The notes under the pieces: model-generated
What the model saw: the letters and a program-made list of their open reading frames with translations, nothing else
Told to the model about the DNA's origin: nothing
The model's database searches: none
Part shown: one piece after another, positions 25,248-34,010 of the stretch
How positions within the stretch are numbered: the first letter of the stretch is position 1
How the letters are laid out: each line of letters opens with the position of its first letter
From: Udaeobacter sp025935755
GTDB lineage: Bacteria; Verrucomicrobiota; Verrucomicrobiia; Chthoniobacterales; UBA10450
Assembly: GCA_036278715.1 (NCBI GenBank)
Contig: DASUKN010000054.1
Span: 1 to 47,003, forward strand
Length of the DNA stretch: 47,003 nucleotides
Reading direction: 5' to 3'
Translations under genes and position numbers: made by a program

Positions 25248-25329
25248 TGTCATGTCGAGCGGAGTCGAGACATCTCTCGATATTTCCGAAATCGAAAACA
25301 GAGATTCCTCGACTTCGCTCGGAATGACA
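25248..25329. repeat. Family D inverted repeat
   Basis: TGTCATGTCGAGCGGAGTCG is mirrored by CGACTTCGCTCGGAATGACA; the spacer is about 40 bp. It lies between osmC and glyQS, ending 29 nt before the glyQS ATG. Confidence 0.8.
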
Positions 25330-25358
25330 AGAAACTGCGTCAATCGTTTGTCCAAAAC

Positions 25359-26720
25359 ATGAGCACGCCAACCGATGCCCAGCGGATGGAGAAGATCGTC
25401 AGCCTCTGCAAGCGGCGCGGTTTCATTTTTCAGTCGAGCGAAATCTACGGCGGTCTCAACGGCGCCTGGGATTACGGGCCGCTTGGCGTCGAACTCAAGC
25501 GCAATCTGAAGAACTACTGGTGGCGCGTCATGGTGCACGAGCGCGATGACGTAGTTGGAATGGACGGCGCGATCCTGACGCATCCTGCCGTTCTTAAGGC
25601 CTCCGGCCATGTGGAGGGATTCTCGGATCCAATGGTTGATTGCCGCACTTGCAAGGCTCACTTGCGCGCTGATCAACTCGTGGAGAAAAAAGGCGTTAAA
25701 CAATGTCCAAACTGTGGCGGCAAAGATTTAACGGAAGCGCGGCAGTTTAATCTGATGTTCGAGACGCATGTTGGAGCGTCTGCCGAAGAAAGCTCGATCG
25801 CCTACCTCCGTCCTGAAACCGCACAATCGATCTTCGTTCAGTTCAAAAATATTCTCGAAGTGTCGCGCAAGAAATTGCCGTTTGGTATCGCGCAAATCGG
25901 AAAAGCGTTTCGAAACGAAATTAATCCGCGCAATTTTACATTCCGTTCGCGAGAGTTTGAGCAGATGGAGCTCGAATATTTTTGCCGGCCGGAGCAGGGG
26001 ATGGATTTGCTGGAATATTGGAAGGAAGAGCGACTGAAGTTTTACGAAAACATCGGTATCGCCTCCGCGAAATTGCACGTGCTCAATGTTCCCGATGCCG
26101 AGCGTGCCTTTTATTCCAAAGGCACTTACGACATCGAATACGAGTTTCCATTCGGCCGGCAGGAGCTCGAAGGAGTCGCCTACCGCACCGACTACGATTT
26201 GTCACAACATCAAAAGGCCAGCGGCAAATCCCTTGAGTACTTTGATGAGGAAACCAGGGAAAAATTCGTCCCGCATGTCGTTGAGCCGAGCGCCGGCGTC
26301 GATCGAACCGTGCTCGCAATGATTTGTGAGGCTTATGCGGAGGATGAAGCGCCTAACGACAAAGGCCAGATGGAATCGCGTGTCGTGTTGCGTCTGCATC
26401 CGCGAATGGCACCGATTAAGTGCGCTATTTTTCCGCTGCTCAAAAACAAGGAGCCGCTCGTTGCGAAAGCGAAGGAGGTCGTCGCCTTGTTGCGTCCGCA
26501 GATGACCGTGTTTTACGACGAAACCGGCGCCATCGGCCGGCGATACCGCCGCCAGGACGAAATCGGTACGCCTTTCGGTGTGACTGTTGATTTCGAGACG
26601 CTCGGCGAACGAGACCCGGCGCTGCGCGACACAGTGACCCTGCGCGATCGGGATTCGATGCAACAGGAACGGGTTGCCATCAAGGATCTGGCTGGACGTT
26701 TAGTGTCGCGGGTCGTTTGA
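25359..26720 (+). CDS. glyQS: Glycyl-tRNA synthetase, homodimeric class II
   Basis: It attaches glycine to tRNA-Gly. This is the alpha2, single-chain type, 453 residues. Class II motifs are present: ERMEKIVSLCKRRGFIFQSS and YGGLNGAWDYGPLGVELKRN at the N-terminus, FRNEINPRNFTFRSREFEQMELE (motif 2 Arg), and AGVDRTVLAMICEAY (motif 3). A Cys4 zinc-binding insert is visible: CRTCKAH then CPNCGGKD. The C-terminal anticodon-binding domain begins near RLHPRMAPIKCAIFPL and ends with GTPFGVTVDFETL. The start ATG 25359 lacks a strong Shine-Dalgarno, and a family D repeat sits just upstream. It is followed after 60 nt by the MmcQ/YjbR gene. Confidence 0.97.
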   Translation: MSTPTDAQRMEKIVSLCKRRGFIFQSSEIYGGLNGAWDYGPLGVELKRNLKNYWWRVMVHERDDVVGMDGAILTHPAVLKASGHVEGFSDPMVDCRTCKAHLRADQLVEKKGVKQCPNCGGKDLTEARQFNLMFETHVGASAEESSIAYLRPETAQSIFVQFKNILEVSRKKLPFGIAQIGKAFRNEINPRNFTFRSREFEQMELEYFCRPEQGMDLLEYWKEERLKFYENIGIASAKLHVLNVPDAERAFYSKGTYDIEYEFPFGRQELEGVAYRTDYDLSQHQKASGKSLEYFDEETREKFVPHVVEPSAGVDRTVLAMICEAYAEDEAPNDKGQMESRVVLRLHPRMAPIKCAIFPLLKNKEPLVAKAKEVVALLRPQMTVFYDETGAIGRRYRRQDEIGTPFGVTVDFETLGERDPALRDTVTLRDRDSMQQERVAIKDLAGRLVSRVV

Positions 26721-26780
26721 TTTTGTAGCAGCGCTCTGTGAGCGCGGGCCGGCGTTCACAAACCGCCCCTACAGTTAGCA

Positions 26781-27173
26781 ATGGATCTGGCCGAATTTCG
26801 CGAATACTGCCTGAGGAAACCCGGTGCCACCGAGGGAACTCCGTTTGGGCCCGATGTTCTCGTGTTCAAGGTCGGCGACAAAATGTTCGCCTTAGCCGCG
26901 CTCGACGAAGTGCCGCCGACTGTAAATTTAAAATGCGATCCTGAGTTAGCGCTCGACCTTCGGGATCGGTACGAGCAAGTCAGGCCCGGTTACCACATGA
27001 ACAAGAAACACTGGAACACCGTTAAGATTGAAAGCGGGATTCCAGATGATGAGCTCCGAAAGATGATTGATCACTCTTACGATTTGGTGATCAAAACGTT
27101 GCCGAAAGCTAGGTCAAAGGTTGGAGTTCAATCGCGCCGAGGTCCAGCTTCAGCGCGTCGCGTGCGACGTTGA
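26781..27173 (+). CDS. MmcQ/YjbR (DUF419) family protein
   Basis: A 130-residue member of the MmcQ/YjbR family, whose 'CyaY-like' fold has been proposed to bind DNA; function remains vague. Typical stretches are LRKPGATEGTPFGPDVLVFKVGDKMFAL, VNLKCDPELALDLRDRY, and VRPGYHMNKKHWNTVKI with the conserved HxNKKHW. The C-terminal residues after TLPKARSKVG are basic and unlike the family; that segment overlaps the convergent murI gene by 65 nt and may be a read-through extension. Between glyQS and this gene a small GTAGCAGCGCTC/CCGCCCCTACAG palindrome occurs (26726-26775). Confidence 0.85.
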   Translation: MDLAEFREYCLRKPGATEGTPFGPDVLVFKVGDKMFALAALDEVPPTVNLKCDPELALDLRDRYEQVRPGYHMNKKHWNTVKIESGIPDDELRKMIDHSYDLVIKTLPKARSKVGVQSRRGPASARRVRR

Positions 27174-27912
27174 GGAAGTTATCGGCTGAATCAGTGAGAG
27201 CGACATGCAATTGACCTTGCCCTGTCGCCGACGAGCGCAACGAATGTTGATCCAATGTTTCCTGCACTGCTATTGCGCAATTGTCTGCGGAATCGACGAT
27301 TGAAATATCGGGTCCGAGCGCGCGTGCAATCGCGGTGGTGAGTAGAGGATAATGTGTGCAGCCAAGCACGAGCGTGTCGATCTCATCGGCGAGCATGGGC
27401 TCAAGATAGCGGACGATGACCCGGTCGGTGACCTCGTCGTCGAGGAGCCCTTCTTCAATCAAAGGAACAAGCAGGGGACACGCCCGACTGCTCACGCGCA
27501 CCGTGTCGTCAGTCGCGCGTAATGCCTTTTCGTACGCGCCGCTGCGAACCGTCGCGCGTGTACCGATCACACCGACATGCCAGTTGCGAGTTGCCTGCAA
27601 CGCCGCTCGGGCGCCCGGCTCGATTACGCCGATCACAGGAACGGAAAATTTCCGCATTAACAAAGGCAATGCGACTGACGAAACGGTGTTACACGCTACA
27701 ACCAGCGCCTTGGCATTTTTCCGGATCAGCATATGCGCCAGCTCCAATGCATAGCGTTGCACCGTCTCGGGACTCTTCGGGCCGTATGGGACGCGTGCGG
27801 TGTCGCCAAGGTAAACGATTGTTTCGTTTGGCAGCCGATCCCGAAGCGCCTTGACCACGGTCAGCCCGCCAATGCCGGAATCGAAAACGCCAATCGGCTG
27901 CGGGTTGCTCAT
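27109..27912 (-). CDS. murI: Glutamate racemase
   Basis: It makes D-glutamate for peptidoglycan. The frame is open to 27993, but the first 27 codons derive from a family A repeat, so I choose ATG 27912 (MSNPQPIGVFDSGIGGLTVV), giving 267 residues. The catalytic Cys pair is seen: ALVVACNTVSSVALP (first Cys) and LVLGCTHYPLLTTA (second Cys). The initial FDSGIGGLTV and the YGPKSPETVQRY motif are invariant family elements. It is divergent from valS, separated by 99 bp, most of which is one palindromic repeat. Its 3' end overlaps the convergent MmcQ-like gene. Confidence 0.96.
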   Translation of the reverse strand: MSNPQPIGVFDSGIGGLTVVKALRDRLPNETIVYLGDTARVPYGPKSPETVQRYALELAHMLIRKNAKALVVACNTVSSVALPLLMRKFSVPVIGVIEPGARAALQATRNWHVGVIGTRATVRSGAYEKALRATDDTVRVSSRACPLLVPLIEEGLLDDEVTDRVIVRYLEPMLADEIDTLVLGCTHYPLLTTAIARALGPDISIVDSADNCAIAVQETLDQHSLRSSATGQGQLHVALTDSADNFLNVARDALKLDLGAIELQPLT

Positions 27913-27940
27913 GCAGCGGGAAAGTGATGGCGCAATTAGA

Positions 27941-28000
27941 GTAGCGCAAGCCTCTGGCTTGGGTTTTGTTAAGGGTTCGCAAGCCGGAGGCATGCGCTAC
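27941..28000. repeat. Family A palindrome filling the murI-valS divergent region
   Basis: It opens GTAGCGCAAGCCTCTGGCTT and closes CGCAAGCCGGAGGCATGCGC plus TAC. It covers 60 of the 99 bp between the two start codons, so both promoters must overlap or flank it. GGAGG at 27986-27990 lies 12 nt before a TTG and 21 nt before the ATG of valS. Confidence 0.88.
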
Positions 28001-28011
28001 TATTGATCGCG

Positions 28012-30834
28012 ATGGCTGAACTTCCCAAGAGGTACGATCCGAATGCCGTTGAACCGAAATGGTATCAGCGCTGGCTGGAGAATGGCGATTTCGTGGCAAA
28101 TCCCGAATCGCCGAAGCCGCCATTTTCGATCGTGATGCCGCCGCCGAACATCACCGGGATGCTCACGCTCGGCCACGTTTTGAATAACACGATCCAGGAT
28201 ATTCTTGCGCGTCGCGCGCGGATGCAGGGGTTCGAAGTCCTCTGGCTGCCGGGAATGGATCATGCGGGAATCGGAACCCAGACCGCTGTTGAAAAATATC
28301 TGCGCAAGACCGAGAACAAAACGCGTCACGACCTCGGTCGCGAAGAATTTTTGCGTCGGGTACTGGCCTGGCAAGACAAGCATGGCGGCATCATTATCGA
28401 GCAGCTTAAGCGGCTAGGCTGCTCGTGTGATTGGTCGCGCCAGCGCTACACGCTTGATGACGCTTATGCTGCCGCGGTTCAAAAAGTCTTTGTTGAGCTG
28501 TACGACAAAGGTCTGATCTACCGCGGCCGTCGCATGATCAACTGGGATCCCGCGGCGCAAACTGCCGTTTCCGACGAGGAAGTAATTAGCAAACCGCAGA
28601 AGGGATTTTTGTATTTCGTGCGGTACGAAATTGTGGAAGAAAGTAGCGCGAGCGTCCCGCTCGCGAGTGGGACGCAAGCCGGAGGCATGCGCTACATCGA
28701 AGTCGCCACCACGCGACCCGAAACCATCATGGCTGATACCGCCGTGGCGGTACATCCTGGCGACAAGCGTTATCGCCACTTGTTAGGCAAACATGTCTGG
28801 CGTCCGCTGGCACGGGAAAAAATTCCGATCATTGCCGACGAAGCAATCGATCCCGAGTTTGGCACAGGTGTTCTTAAAGTTACTCCGGCACACGACGCGC
28901 TCGATTTTGAAATCGGGCAGCGTCATGACCTGGCGATCATCGATGTTCTAACTCCTACCGGCCGCATCAACTGCCCCGCAGTACCGGAGCTGCACGGGCT
29001 GGAGCGATTCGAAGCGCGAGAAAAAGCAGCGGAGTTGCTCGAGGCGAGGGGACTTCTGGCCAAAGCCGAACCATATGAAAACAACATCGGCTTCAGCGAC
29101 CGCAGCGACGTACCGATCGAGCCGCGTCTCAGCGAGCAATGGTTCCTGCGGTATCCGAAGACCAAAGAAGCGCTCGAAGTCGTTCGCGATCATCTGATCC
29201 GCTTCTTTCCAATGCACTGGGAAAAAGTTTACGCTCAATGGCTCGAGAACATTCGCGATTGGTGCATCAGTCGCCAGGTCTGGTGGGGTCACCGGATACC
29301 GGCCTGGTACCGGAAGGTAACGCAACCGTCCCGGTTGTCTGAAGTAGCGCATGCGTCTCGCTTGCCGGAAGTAGCGCATGCGTCTCGCTTGCGAAATGAA
29401 GAAACACGCAAGCCGGAGGCTCGCGCTACCATTGTTGAAGAAACACGTAAGCCGGAGGCTCGCCCTACGATCTACGTGGGCATCGAGCCGCCGCCGGATT
29501 CCGAGAACTGGGTTCAGGATGACGACACGGTCGACACCTGGTTTTCATCGTGGTTGTGGGCGTATGAGACCATGGATCCGGAGACGCGAAAGAAATTCTA
29601 CCCAACCAGTGTACTGGTAACCGCGCCTGACATTATTTTCTTCTGGGTCGCGCGTATGATCATCGCCGGGCTCGAGTTTCAACCGGGTAAGTCCGACAAC
29701 ATCGAAGATAACATTCCGTTTCATCACGTTTTCTTCACCAGCATCATCCGCGACAACCAGGGTCGGAAAATGTCGAAGTCGCTGGGCAATTCACCCGATC
29801 CGCTCGACTTAATTGCCAAGTACGGCGCCGACGGTTTGCGATTCGGTTTGATGCGCATCGCGCCTACGGGCCAGGACATCCGGTTCGATGAACGACAAAT
29901 CGAGGAGGGCCGGAACTTCGCAACGAAACTGTGGAACGTTGCCCGTTTCCGCCAAATGCAAGATAGCGCGAACGTCTCGCCTGCGAGCAAGCCGGAGGCT
30001 TGCGCTACTCTTTCGATCTACGCCGTCGAAGTGCTTGCTCGATTGAATGAGACGATCGACGCAATCGAGTCCGCATATCACGAATATCATTTCAACATGG
30101 TTGCACAGCATCTCTACAACTTTGTCTGGAGCGATTACTGCGACTGGTTTATCGAATCGGCGAAGACTGAGATCTTCGGCACGGATGAAGCGCAAAAGAC
30201 GTCGATTCTCGCAGTAATCGATTTTGTGCTTTCGGCCATCTTGCGACTGCTGCATCCTTTTATGCCGCACTTAACCGAAGAAATTTGGTCGTTGCTGGAT
30301 CTTGGAGGAGGCTCGATTCAATTCGCTTCTCCGCCCGAAAAGTTCGCGTTAGAAGCGGTTGGCGACGTTTCAGAACAGCGGCAATTGGTGTCTGCGATTT
30401 ACCAGACGGTTCAAGCTGGTCGCAATCTACGAGCAGAATCTAAATTGCCTTCGAACAAAAAGATACGTTTTATCTTACGCACCAAGCAGAAATCGATTGA
30501 GGCTCAAGTTCCTACTCTGAGCCGCCTGTTGAATGCAGAGGAACTGACGCTTGATTCCGAATATCGTGCTCCGGCCGGGACTCCGGTGTCCGTCACTGCA
30601 TTAGGTGAACTCTTTCTTCCCATTGCTGCTTCGGACAAGGCACGCGAGCGGGAGCGGCTGGACAAGGAAATTGCAAAAATCGAAAACGAACTGCAAACCG
30701 CAGAGGAGAAATTGAAGAACAAATCCTTTGTGGAACGCGCTCCAGCGGCAGTAGTCGAGGAGCATCGCAACCGCCTGAAAAACCTCGGTGCACAACTGGC
30801 GACATTGAAACAGGCGAGGGACAGTTTTTCGTAG
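28012..30834 (+). CDS. valS: Valyl-tRNA synthetase with three in-frame repeat insertions
   Basis: It charges tRNA-Val; class I, cytoplasmic. ATG 28012 (MAELPKRYDPNAVEPKWYQ) gives 940 residues, near the usual size. The HIGH-type signature is PPNITGMLTLGHV, KMSKS is GRKMSKSLGNSPDP (near 586), the editing-domain motif is VATTRPETIMADTAVAV, and WFSSWLW follows DTVDT. The C-terminal coiled-coil arm (ARERERLDKEIAKIENELQ) is present. Three segments are not valyl-synthetase sequence but translated family A repeats, all in frame: residues about 211-228, 435-485 and 651-666. They sit at the edge of the editing domain, in the linker before the WFSS motif, and just before the anticodon-binding domain. 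An alternative TTG start at 28003 would place a GGAGG from the upstream repeat 12 nt away. Function is presumably kept, as core motifs are intact. Confidence 0.97.
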   Translation: MAELPKRYDPNAVEPKWYQRWLENGDFVANPESPKPPFSIVMPPPNITGMLTLGHVLNNTIQDILARRARMQGFEVLWLPGMDHAGIGTQTAVEKYLRKTENKTRHDLGREEFLRRVLAWQDKHGGIIIEQLKRLGCSCDWSRQRYTLDDAYAAAVQKVFVELYDKGLIYRGRRMINWDPAAQTAVSDEEVISKPQKGFLYFVRYEIVEESSASVPLASGTQAGGMRYIEVATTRPETIMADTAVAVHPGDKRYRHLLGKHVWRPLAREKIPIIADEAIDPEFGTGVLKVTPAHDALDFEIGQRHDLAIIDVLTPTGRINCPAVPELHGLERFEAREKAAELLEARGLLAKAEPYENNIGFSDRSDVPIEPRLSEQWFLRYPKTKEALEVVRDHLIRFFPMHWEKVYAQWLENIRDWCISRQVWWGHRIPAWYRKVTQPSRLSEVAHASRLPEVAHASRLRNEETRKPEARATIVEETRKPEARPTIYVGIEPPPDSENWVQDDDTVDTWFSSWLWAYETMDPETRKKFYPTSVLVTAPDIIFFWVARMIIAGLEFQPGKSDNIEDNIPFHHVFFTSIIRDNQGRKMSKSLGNSPDPLDLIAKYGADGLRFGLMRIAPTGQDIRFDERQIEEGRNFATKLWNVARFRQMQDSANVSPASKPEACATLSIYAVEVLARLNETIDAIESAYHEYHFNMVAQHLYNFVWSDYCDWFIESAKTEIFGTDEAQKTSILAVIDFVLSAILRLLHPFMPHLTEEIWSLLDLGGGSIQFASPPEKFALEAVGDVSEQRQLVSAIYQTVQAGRNLRAESKLPSNKKIRFILRTKQKSIEAQVPTLSRLLNAEELTLDSEYRAPAGTPVSVTALGELFLPIAASDKARERERLDKEIAKIENELQTAEEKLKNKSFVERAPAAVVEEHRNRLKNLGAQLATLKQARDSFS
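28643..28695. repeat. Family A repeat inside valS, insertion 1
   Basis: GTAGCGCGAGCGTCCCGCTC opens and GCCGGAGGCATGCGCTAC closes the 53-bp element. It translates as SSASVPLASGTQAGGMR and interrupts the region just before VATTRPET. Confidence 0.9.
29316..29468. repeat. Compound family A repeat inside valS, insertion 2
   Basis: Three left arms (GTAACGCAACCGTCCCGGTT, then GTAGCGCATGCGTCTCGCTT twice) are followed by two right arms (AAGCCGGAGGCTCGCGCTAC and AAGCCGGAGGCTCGCCCTAC), about 150 bp in all. The translated block contains SEVAHASRLPEVAHASRL and EETRKPEARATIVEETRKPE, visible protein-level repeats. Confidence 0.9.
29963..30009. repeat. Family A repeat inside valS, insertion 3
   Basis: ATAGCGCGAACGTCTCGCCT opens and AGCCGGAGGCTTGCGCTACT closes it. 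It translates to SANVSPASKPEACATL between FRQMQD and SIYAVEVLARLNET. Confidence 0.88.
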
Positions 30835-30915
30835 CAACCAGCGCTTTGGAGAGCGCGGAGATGTCCGTGCTTGAAAGCGGTCCCGCAGTCGCGGGATCGC
30901 TGCAGTCCAAAAATC

Positions 30916-31656
30916 TTAACGGGCAGCTCGCGAACCTGAAGGATGCGCGTGAAGGCCTGAATGAAAGATGACCTTTTGCTCGTCGACTTTGGCGCCGCGT
31001 TTTTCAAAGAATTCTTTCAACTCCGGCGTGTAGAAGGTTTCATCGTATTCCTGATTAAGTTCGAGCCAGACGCGACCTCGCGGCTTGAGATACTTCGCCA
31101 GGTCATCGAGGAAGAATTCCCACTCGGGAATTTTCCAGAGTCCCGGCATCTTATGATTATTGAAGCAAATCATGAACGCGGTAATGACATCGAATTTTTT
31201 ACCAAAGTCCGGCAGCGGACGGAACGCGTCGATTCGCTGGACCACGCGGTGAACACCGAGCAAGCTGGTGATTTCCCGAAACATCGGCAAGCGATCCATG
31301 TCCAGGCCAATTCCGGAATGGCCCAGGAGCTGCGCGATGTAAAGAAAGTATCCTGCGCCGCAGCCCAGATCGAGAATCTGTTTGGGACGCGCCACGTCGA
31401 GTTCAAGCTGGCGAATCCGTTTGATATTCACTCCGATCCAACGATTAAGATCGAGATATTTCGGCCAGTCCGCACCGGGATCTGCTACAGCGTATCGCTG
31501 GCGAATCTGCTCGAACGCATCGGGATCGATGGTTTCGATAACCTGCCTTGTCTCCAGCGGGAACCGGTTCGAGTGCAAAACCCGAAGCGTGTGTTTCCTC
31601 GCGCTCGCCAGGCTTCTGCCGTCGACCAGTTTTTGTATTTTATGGCGCAACTGCAC
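30916..31656 (-). CDS. Class I SAM-dependent methyltransferase
   Basis: A 246-residue Rossmann-type methyltransferase with unknown substrate. Motif I is ILDLGCGAGYFLYIAQLLGH near residue 95; the acidic motif after strand 2 is GIGLDMDRLP, and the motif-post-II region is FDVITAFMICFNNHK. The N-terminal 80 residues form a helical, basic cap (LRHKIQKLVDGRSLASARKH). The C-terminal end GLHAHPSGSRAAR is derived from low-complexity intergenic-like sequence and may not be conserved. It converges with valS and diverges from cstA, with a start-to-start gap of only 50 bp to cstA's ATG, so the divergent promoters overlap. Confidence 0.88.
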   Translation of the reverse strand: MQLRHKIQKLVDGRSLASARKHTLRVLHSNRFPLETRQVIETIDPDAFEQIRQRYAVADPGADWPKYLDLNRWIGVNIKRIRQLELDVARPKQILDLGCGAGYFLYIAQLLGHSGIGLDMDRLPMFREITSLLGVHRVVQRIDAFRPLPDFGKKFDVITAFMICFNNHKMPGLWKIPEWEFFLDDLAKYLKPRGRVWLELNQEYDETFYTPELKEFFEKRGAKVDEQKVIFHSGLHAHPSGSRAAR

Positions 31657-31706
31657 AGCTCACACCTTGTAGCGAAGCGCAACAATTTCAATTAAGCTTT
31701 CGCCGC

Positions 31707-33752
31707 ATGAGTCTGTGGAAAAAGCTTGTGTGGGTCGGCGTGGCCGCGCTGGGCACCTGGGCTGTCGCAGTGCTTGCACTTTCCCGCGGCGAAAAAATCA
31801 GCGCGTTATGGATCGTCATTGCAGGGTTTTGCGCGCTGTCGATCAGCTATCGTTTTTATAGCAAATGGCTCGCGACCAAAGTGCTTGTTCTCAATGAGGA
31901 GCGTGCTACGCCTGCAGTTTTGCGAAATGATAACAAAGATTATGTGCCAACCAATCGCTGGATGGCGTTCGGCCATCATTTCGCTGCGATTGCCGGTCCG
32001 GGACCGTTGGTTGGACCGGTACTGGCCGCGCAATTTGGTTTTCTCCCCGGTACCCTTTGGATCCTGATCGGCGCGACGCTTGGCGGCGGCGTGCATGACA
32101 TGATCGTTCTATTTGCCTCGATCCGGCGCGGCGGAAAAACGCTCGGCCGGATGGTGAAGGAAGAAATCGGACGCGGCGTCGGTTTGCTCGCGCTGGTGAG
32201 CGTGCTCGCCATCATGATCATTTTGCTCGCTGTCCTTGCGCTGGTCGTGGTGCAAGCGTTGGCGGAAAGCCCGTGGGGCGTGTTCACGATTGCTGTGACC
32301 ATTCCTCTGGCATTGATCATGGGGATCGCGTTGCGGAGCGGAAAGGTCAGCGTTCTGGCGGTCACAATTTTCGGATTGGTGGGCCTGGCATTTGGTGTTT
32401 GGGGCGGCCAATTTCTTAGCCATTTCCCGGCGATTGAAGCGTGGTTTCGTCACGACCAGAAATGGTTGGCATGGGCAATCATGATGTATGGACTCGCCGC
32501 ATCGATTTTACCGGTTTGGATGTTGCTCACGCCGCGCGATTATCTCAGCACATTTTTGAAACTTGGCACAGTCGCGATGCTTGCCGTCGCAGTGGTGTTG
32601 ATCAACCCGACGCTCCAAATGCCTGCGCTCACGAAATTCATCGATGGAACAGGCCTTGTGTTTGCCGGGCCGGTGTTTCCGTTTGTCTGTATCACCATCG
32701 CCTGTGGCGCGGTTTCCGGTTTTCACTCGCTCATCGCTTCCGGGACCACGCCGAAGATGATCAGGCGCGAGTCGCTCGTCCGCAGTATCGGTTACGGAGC
32801 GATGATAACGGAAATGATGGTCGCCTTAATGGCGATGATCGCGGCGTGCGTTTTGGAACCAGGCGAATACTTCGCTATTAACATGAAAGGCGCGCCGACT
32901 GAAGTTGTCGCCAAAGTTTCGGCGGCGGGCTTTCCCGTAACGGAAGAGCAAATGCATACGCTTGCCACAAATCTGGGCGAGTCGACGATGTTCAACCGCG
33001 CCGGTGGCGCACCGACGTTTGCTGTCGGCATGGCACACATGTTCGCACGCATCTCTGCGAAGCCGAGCGCCCTCGCACTCTGGTATCATTTCGCGATCAT
33101 GTTCGAGGCGCTTTTCATTCTGACAACAATCGACGCGGGAACCCGGGTCGGACGATTTTTACTTCAGGATGCGTTAGGCAACGTTTGGCGACCGCTCGGC
33201 AATACGCGTTCGTGGAGCGCAAATTTTGTAGCCAGCTTTTTGCTCGTGGCAGCGTGGGGCTGGTTCTTGTATGAAGGAGTTATCGATCCTCTTGGCGGAA
33301 TCAATTCGCTTTGGCCGCTGTTCGGCCTTGCGAATCAACTGCTCTCGGTAGTCGCACTCTGTCTTGGGACGACGCTTCTGATCAAAATGCAGAAAGCGAA
33401 ATACATCTTCGTGACGCTTGTCCCGTTAGTCTTCATGTGCGCCGTCACCTTCTCTGCTGGTTATCTCAAAGTCTTTTCACCCGATCCGAGACTTGGTTTT
33501 ATGAGCGGCGCACGATCGCTGCTGGAGCGGGCATCAACTACAAGCGATCCAGCTAAAGCAGCGGAATTGCTACGGCAGGCAGGTGTCTGGCGGTTCGACG
33601 CATTTGTTGCAGCGTTCTTTCTCGTGCTCGTAGCAGCGATCGTGCTCGGTTCCGCGCGACAATGGTGGCAGCTCATTCGTGGAACGAAGCGGATCGTTTT
33701 ACATGAAAATGAGTTTGTGCCAATCACACCTGGACAGCTTGCGCAGCTTTAG
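31707..33752 (+). CDS. cstA: Carbon starvation protein CstA family transporter
   Basis: CstA-family proteins are membrane transporters of pyruvate or peptides induced by carbon limitation. The frame is open from 31548, but upstream codons overlap the divergent methyltransferase; ATG 31707 (MSLWKKLVWVGVAALGTWAV) gives 681 residues and a clean first helix. Family marks: NRWMAFGHHFAAIAGPGPLVGP, GATLGGGVHDMIVLFAS, SGFHSLIASGTTPKMI, IDAGTRVGRFLLQD. About 16 helices are present. Between two helices, near residues 410-460, a soluble segment (NMKGAPTEVVAKVSAAGFPV) is inserted. The C-terminus is cytoplasmic and short. Confidence 0.95.
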   Translation: MSLWKKLVWVGVAALGTWAVAVLALSRGEKISALWIVIAGFCALSISYRFYSKWLATKVLVLNEERATPAVLRNDNKDYVPTNRWMAFGHHFAAIAGPGPLVGPVLAAQFGFLPGTLWILIGATLGGGVHDMIVLFASIRRGGKTLGRMVKEEIGRGVGLLALVSVLAIMIILLAVLALVVVQALAESPWGVFTIAVTIPLALIMGIALRSGKVSVLAVTIFGLVGLAFGVWGGQFLSHFPAIEAWFRHDQKWLAWAIMMYGLAASILPVWMLLTPRDYLSTFLKLGTVAMLAVAVVLINPTLQMPALTKFIDGTGLVFAGPVFPFVCITIACGAVSGFHSLIASGTTPKMIRRESLVRSIGYGAMITEMMVALMAMIAACVLEPGEYFAINMKGAPTEVVAKVSAAGFPVTEEQMHTLATNLGESTMFNRAGGAPTFAVGMAHMFARISAKPSALALWYHFAIMFEALFILTTIDAGTRVGRFLLQDALGNVWRPLGNTRSWSANFVASFLLVAAWGWFLYEGVIDPLGGINSLWPLFGLANQLLSVVALCLGTTLLIKMQKAKYIFVTLVPLVFMCAVTFSAGYLKVFSPDPRLGFMSGARSLLERASTTSDPAKAAELLRQAGVWRFDAFVAAFFLVLVAAIVLGSARQWWQLIRGTKRIVLHENEFVPITPGQLAQL

Positions 33753-33761
33753 ACGTCCAAG

Positions 33762-33816
33762 GTAGCGCATGCGTCTCAGTTGCCAGTTTCCCGCGCAAGC
33801 CGGAGGCGCGCGTTAC
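33762..33816. repeat. Family A palindrome
   Basis: GTAGCGCATGCGTCTCAGTT opens and GCAAGCCGGAGGCGCGCGTT plus AC closes it, 10 nt after the cstA stop. It could fold as a hairpin in the 3' UTR. Confidence 0.8.
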
Positions 33817-33931
33817 ATTCTCACAGCTTGCTTTTCGCTCGGTTTTCCAATCGGATAGCAGCGTGCCCGTTAATGAGAGGCCTCTGGATTTTTTGTCGAC
33901 ATCACGGCTGTTCAGTGGGCCGATGGTAAGA

Positions 33932-34009
33932 ACTAGGGCGAGCGTCTCGCTTGCGTCGCCTTAACGCATGCGTGTCGGCTTTGTACGGCAAGCCGGAGGC
34001 ATGCCCTAC
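33932..34009. repeat. Family A palindrome
   Basis: AGGGCGAGCGTCTCGCTTGC opens and GCAAGCCGGAGGCATGCCCT closes it; it ends 1-2 nt from the stop codon of the amidase gene. Between the two repeats (33817-33931) I see no gene. Confidence 0.75.
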
Positions 34010-34010
34010 C

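Noticed and set aside
28003..28011. TTG 28003 as the definite start of valS
   Set aside because: ATG 28012 matches the usual N-terminus; the TTG remains only an alternative.
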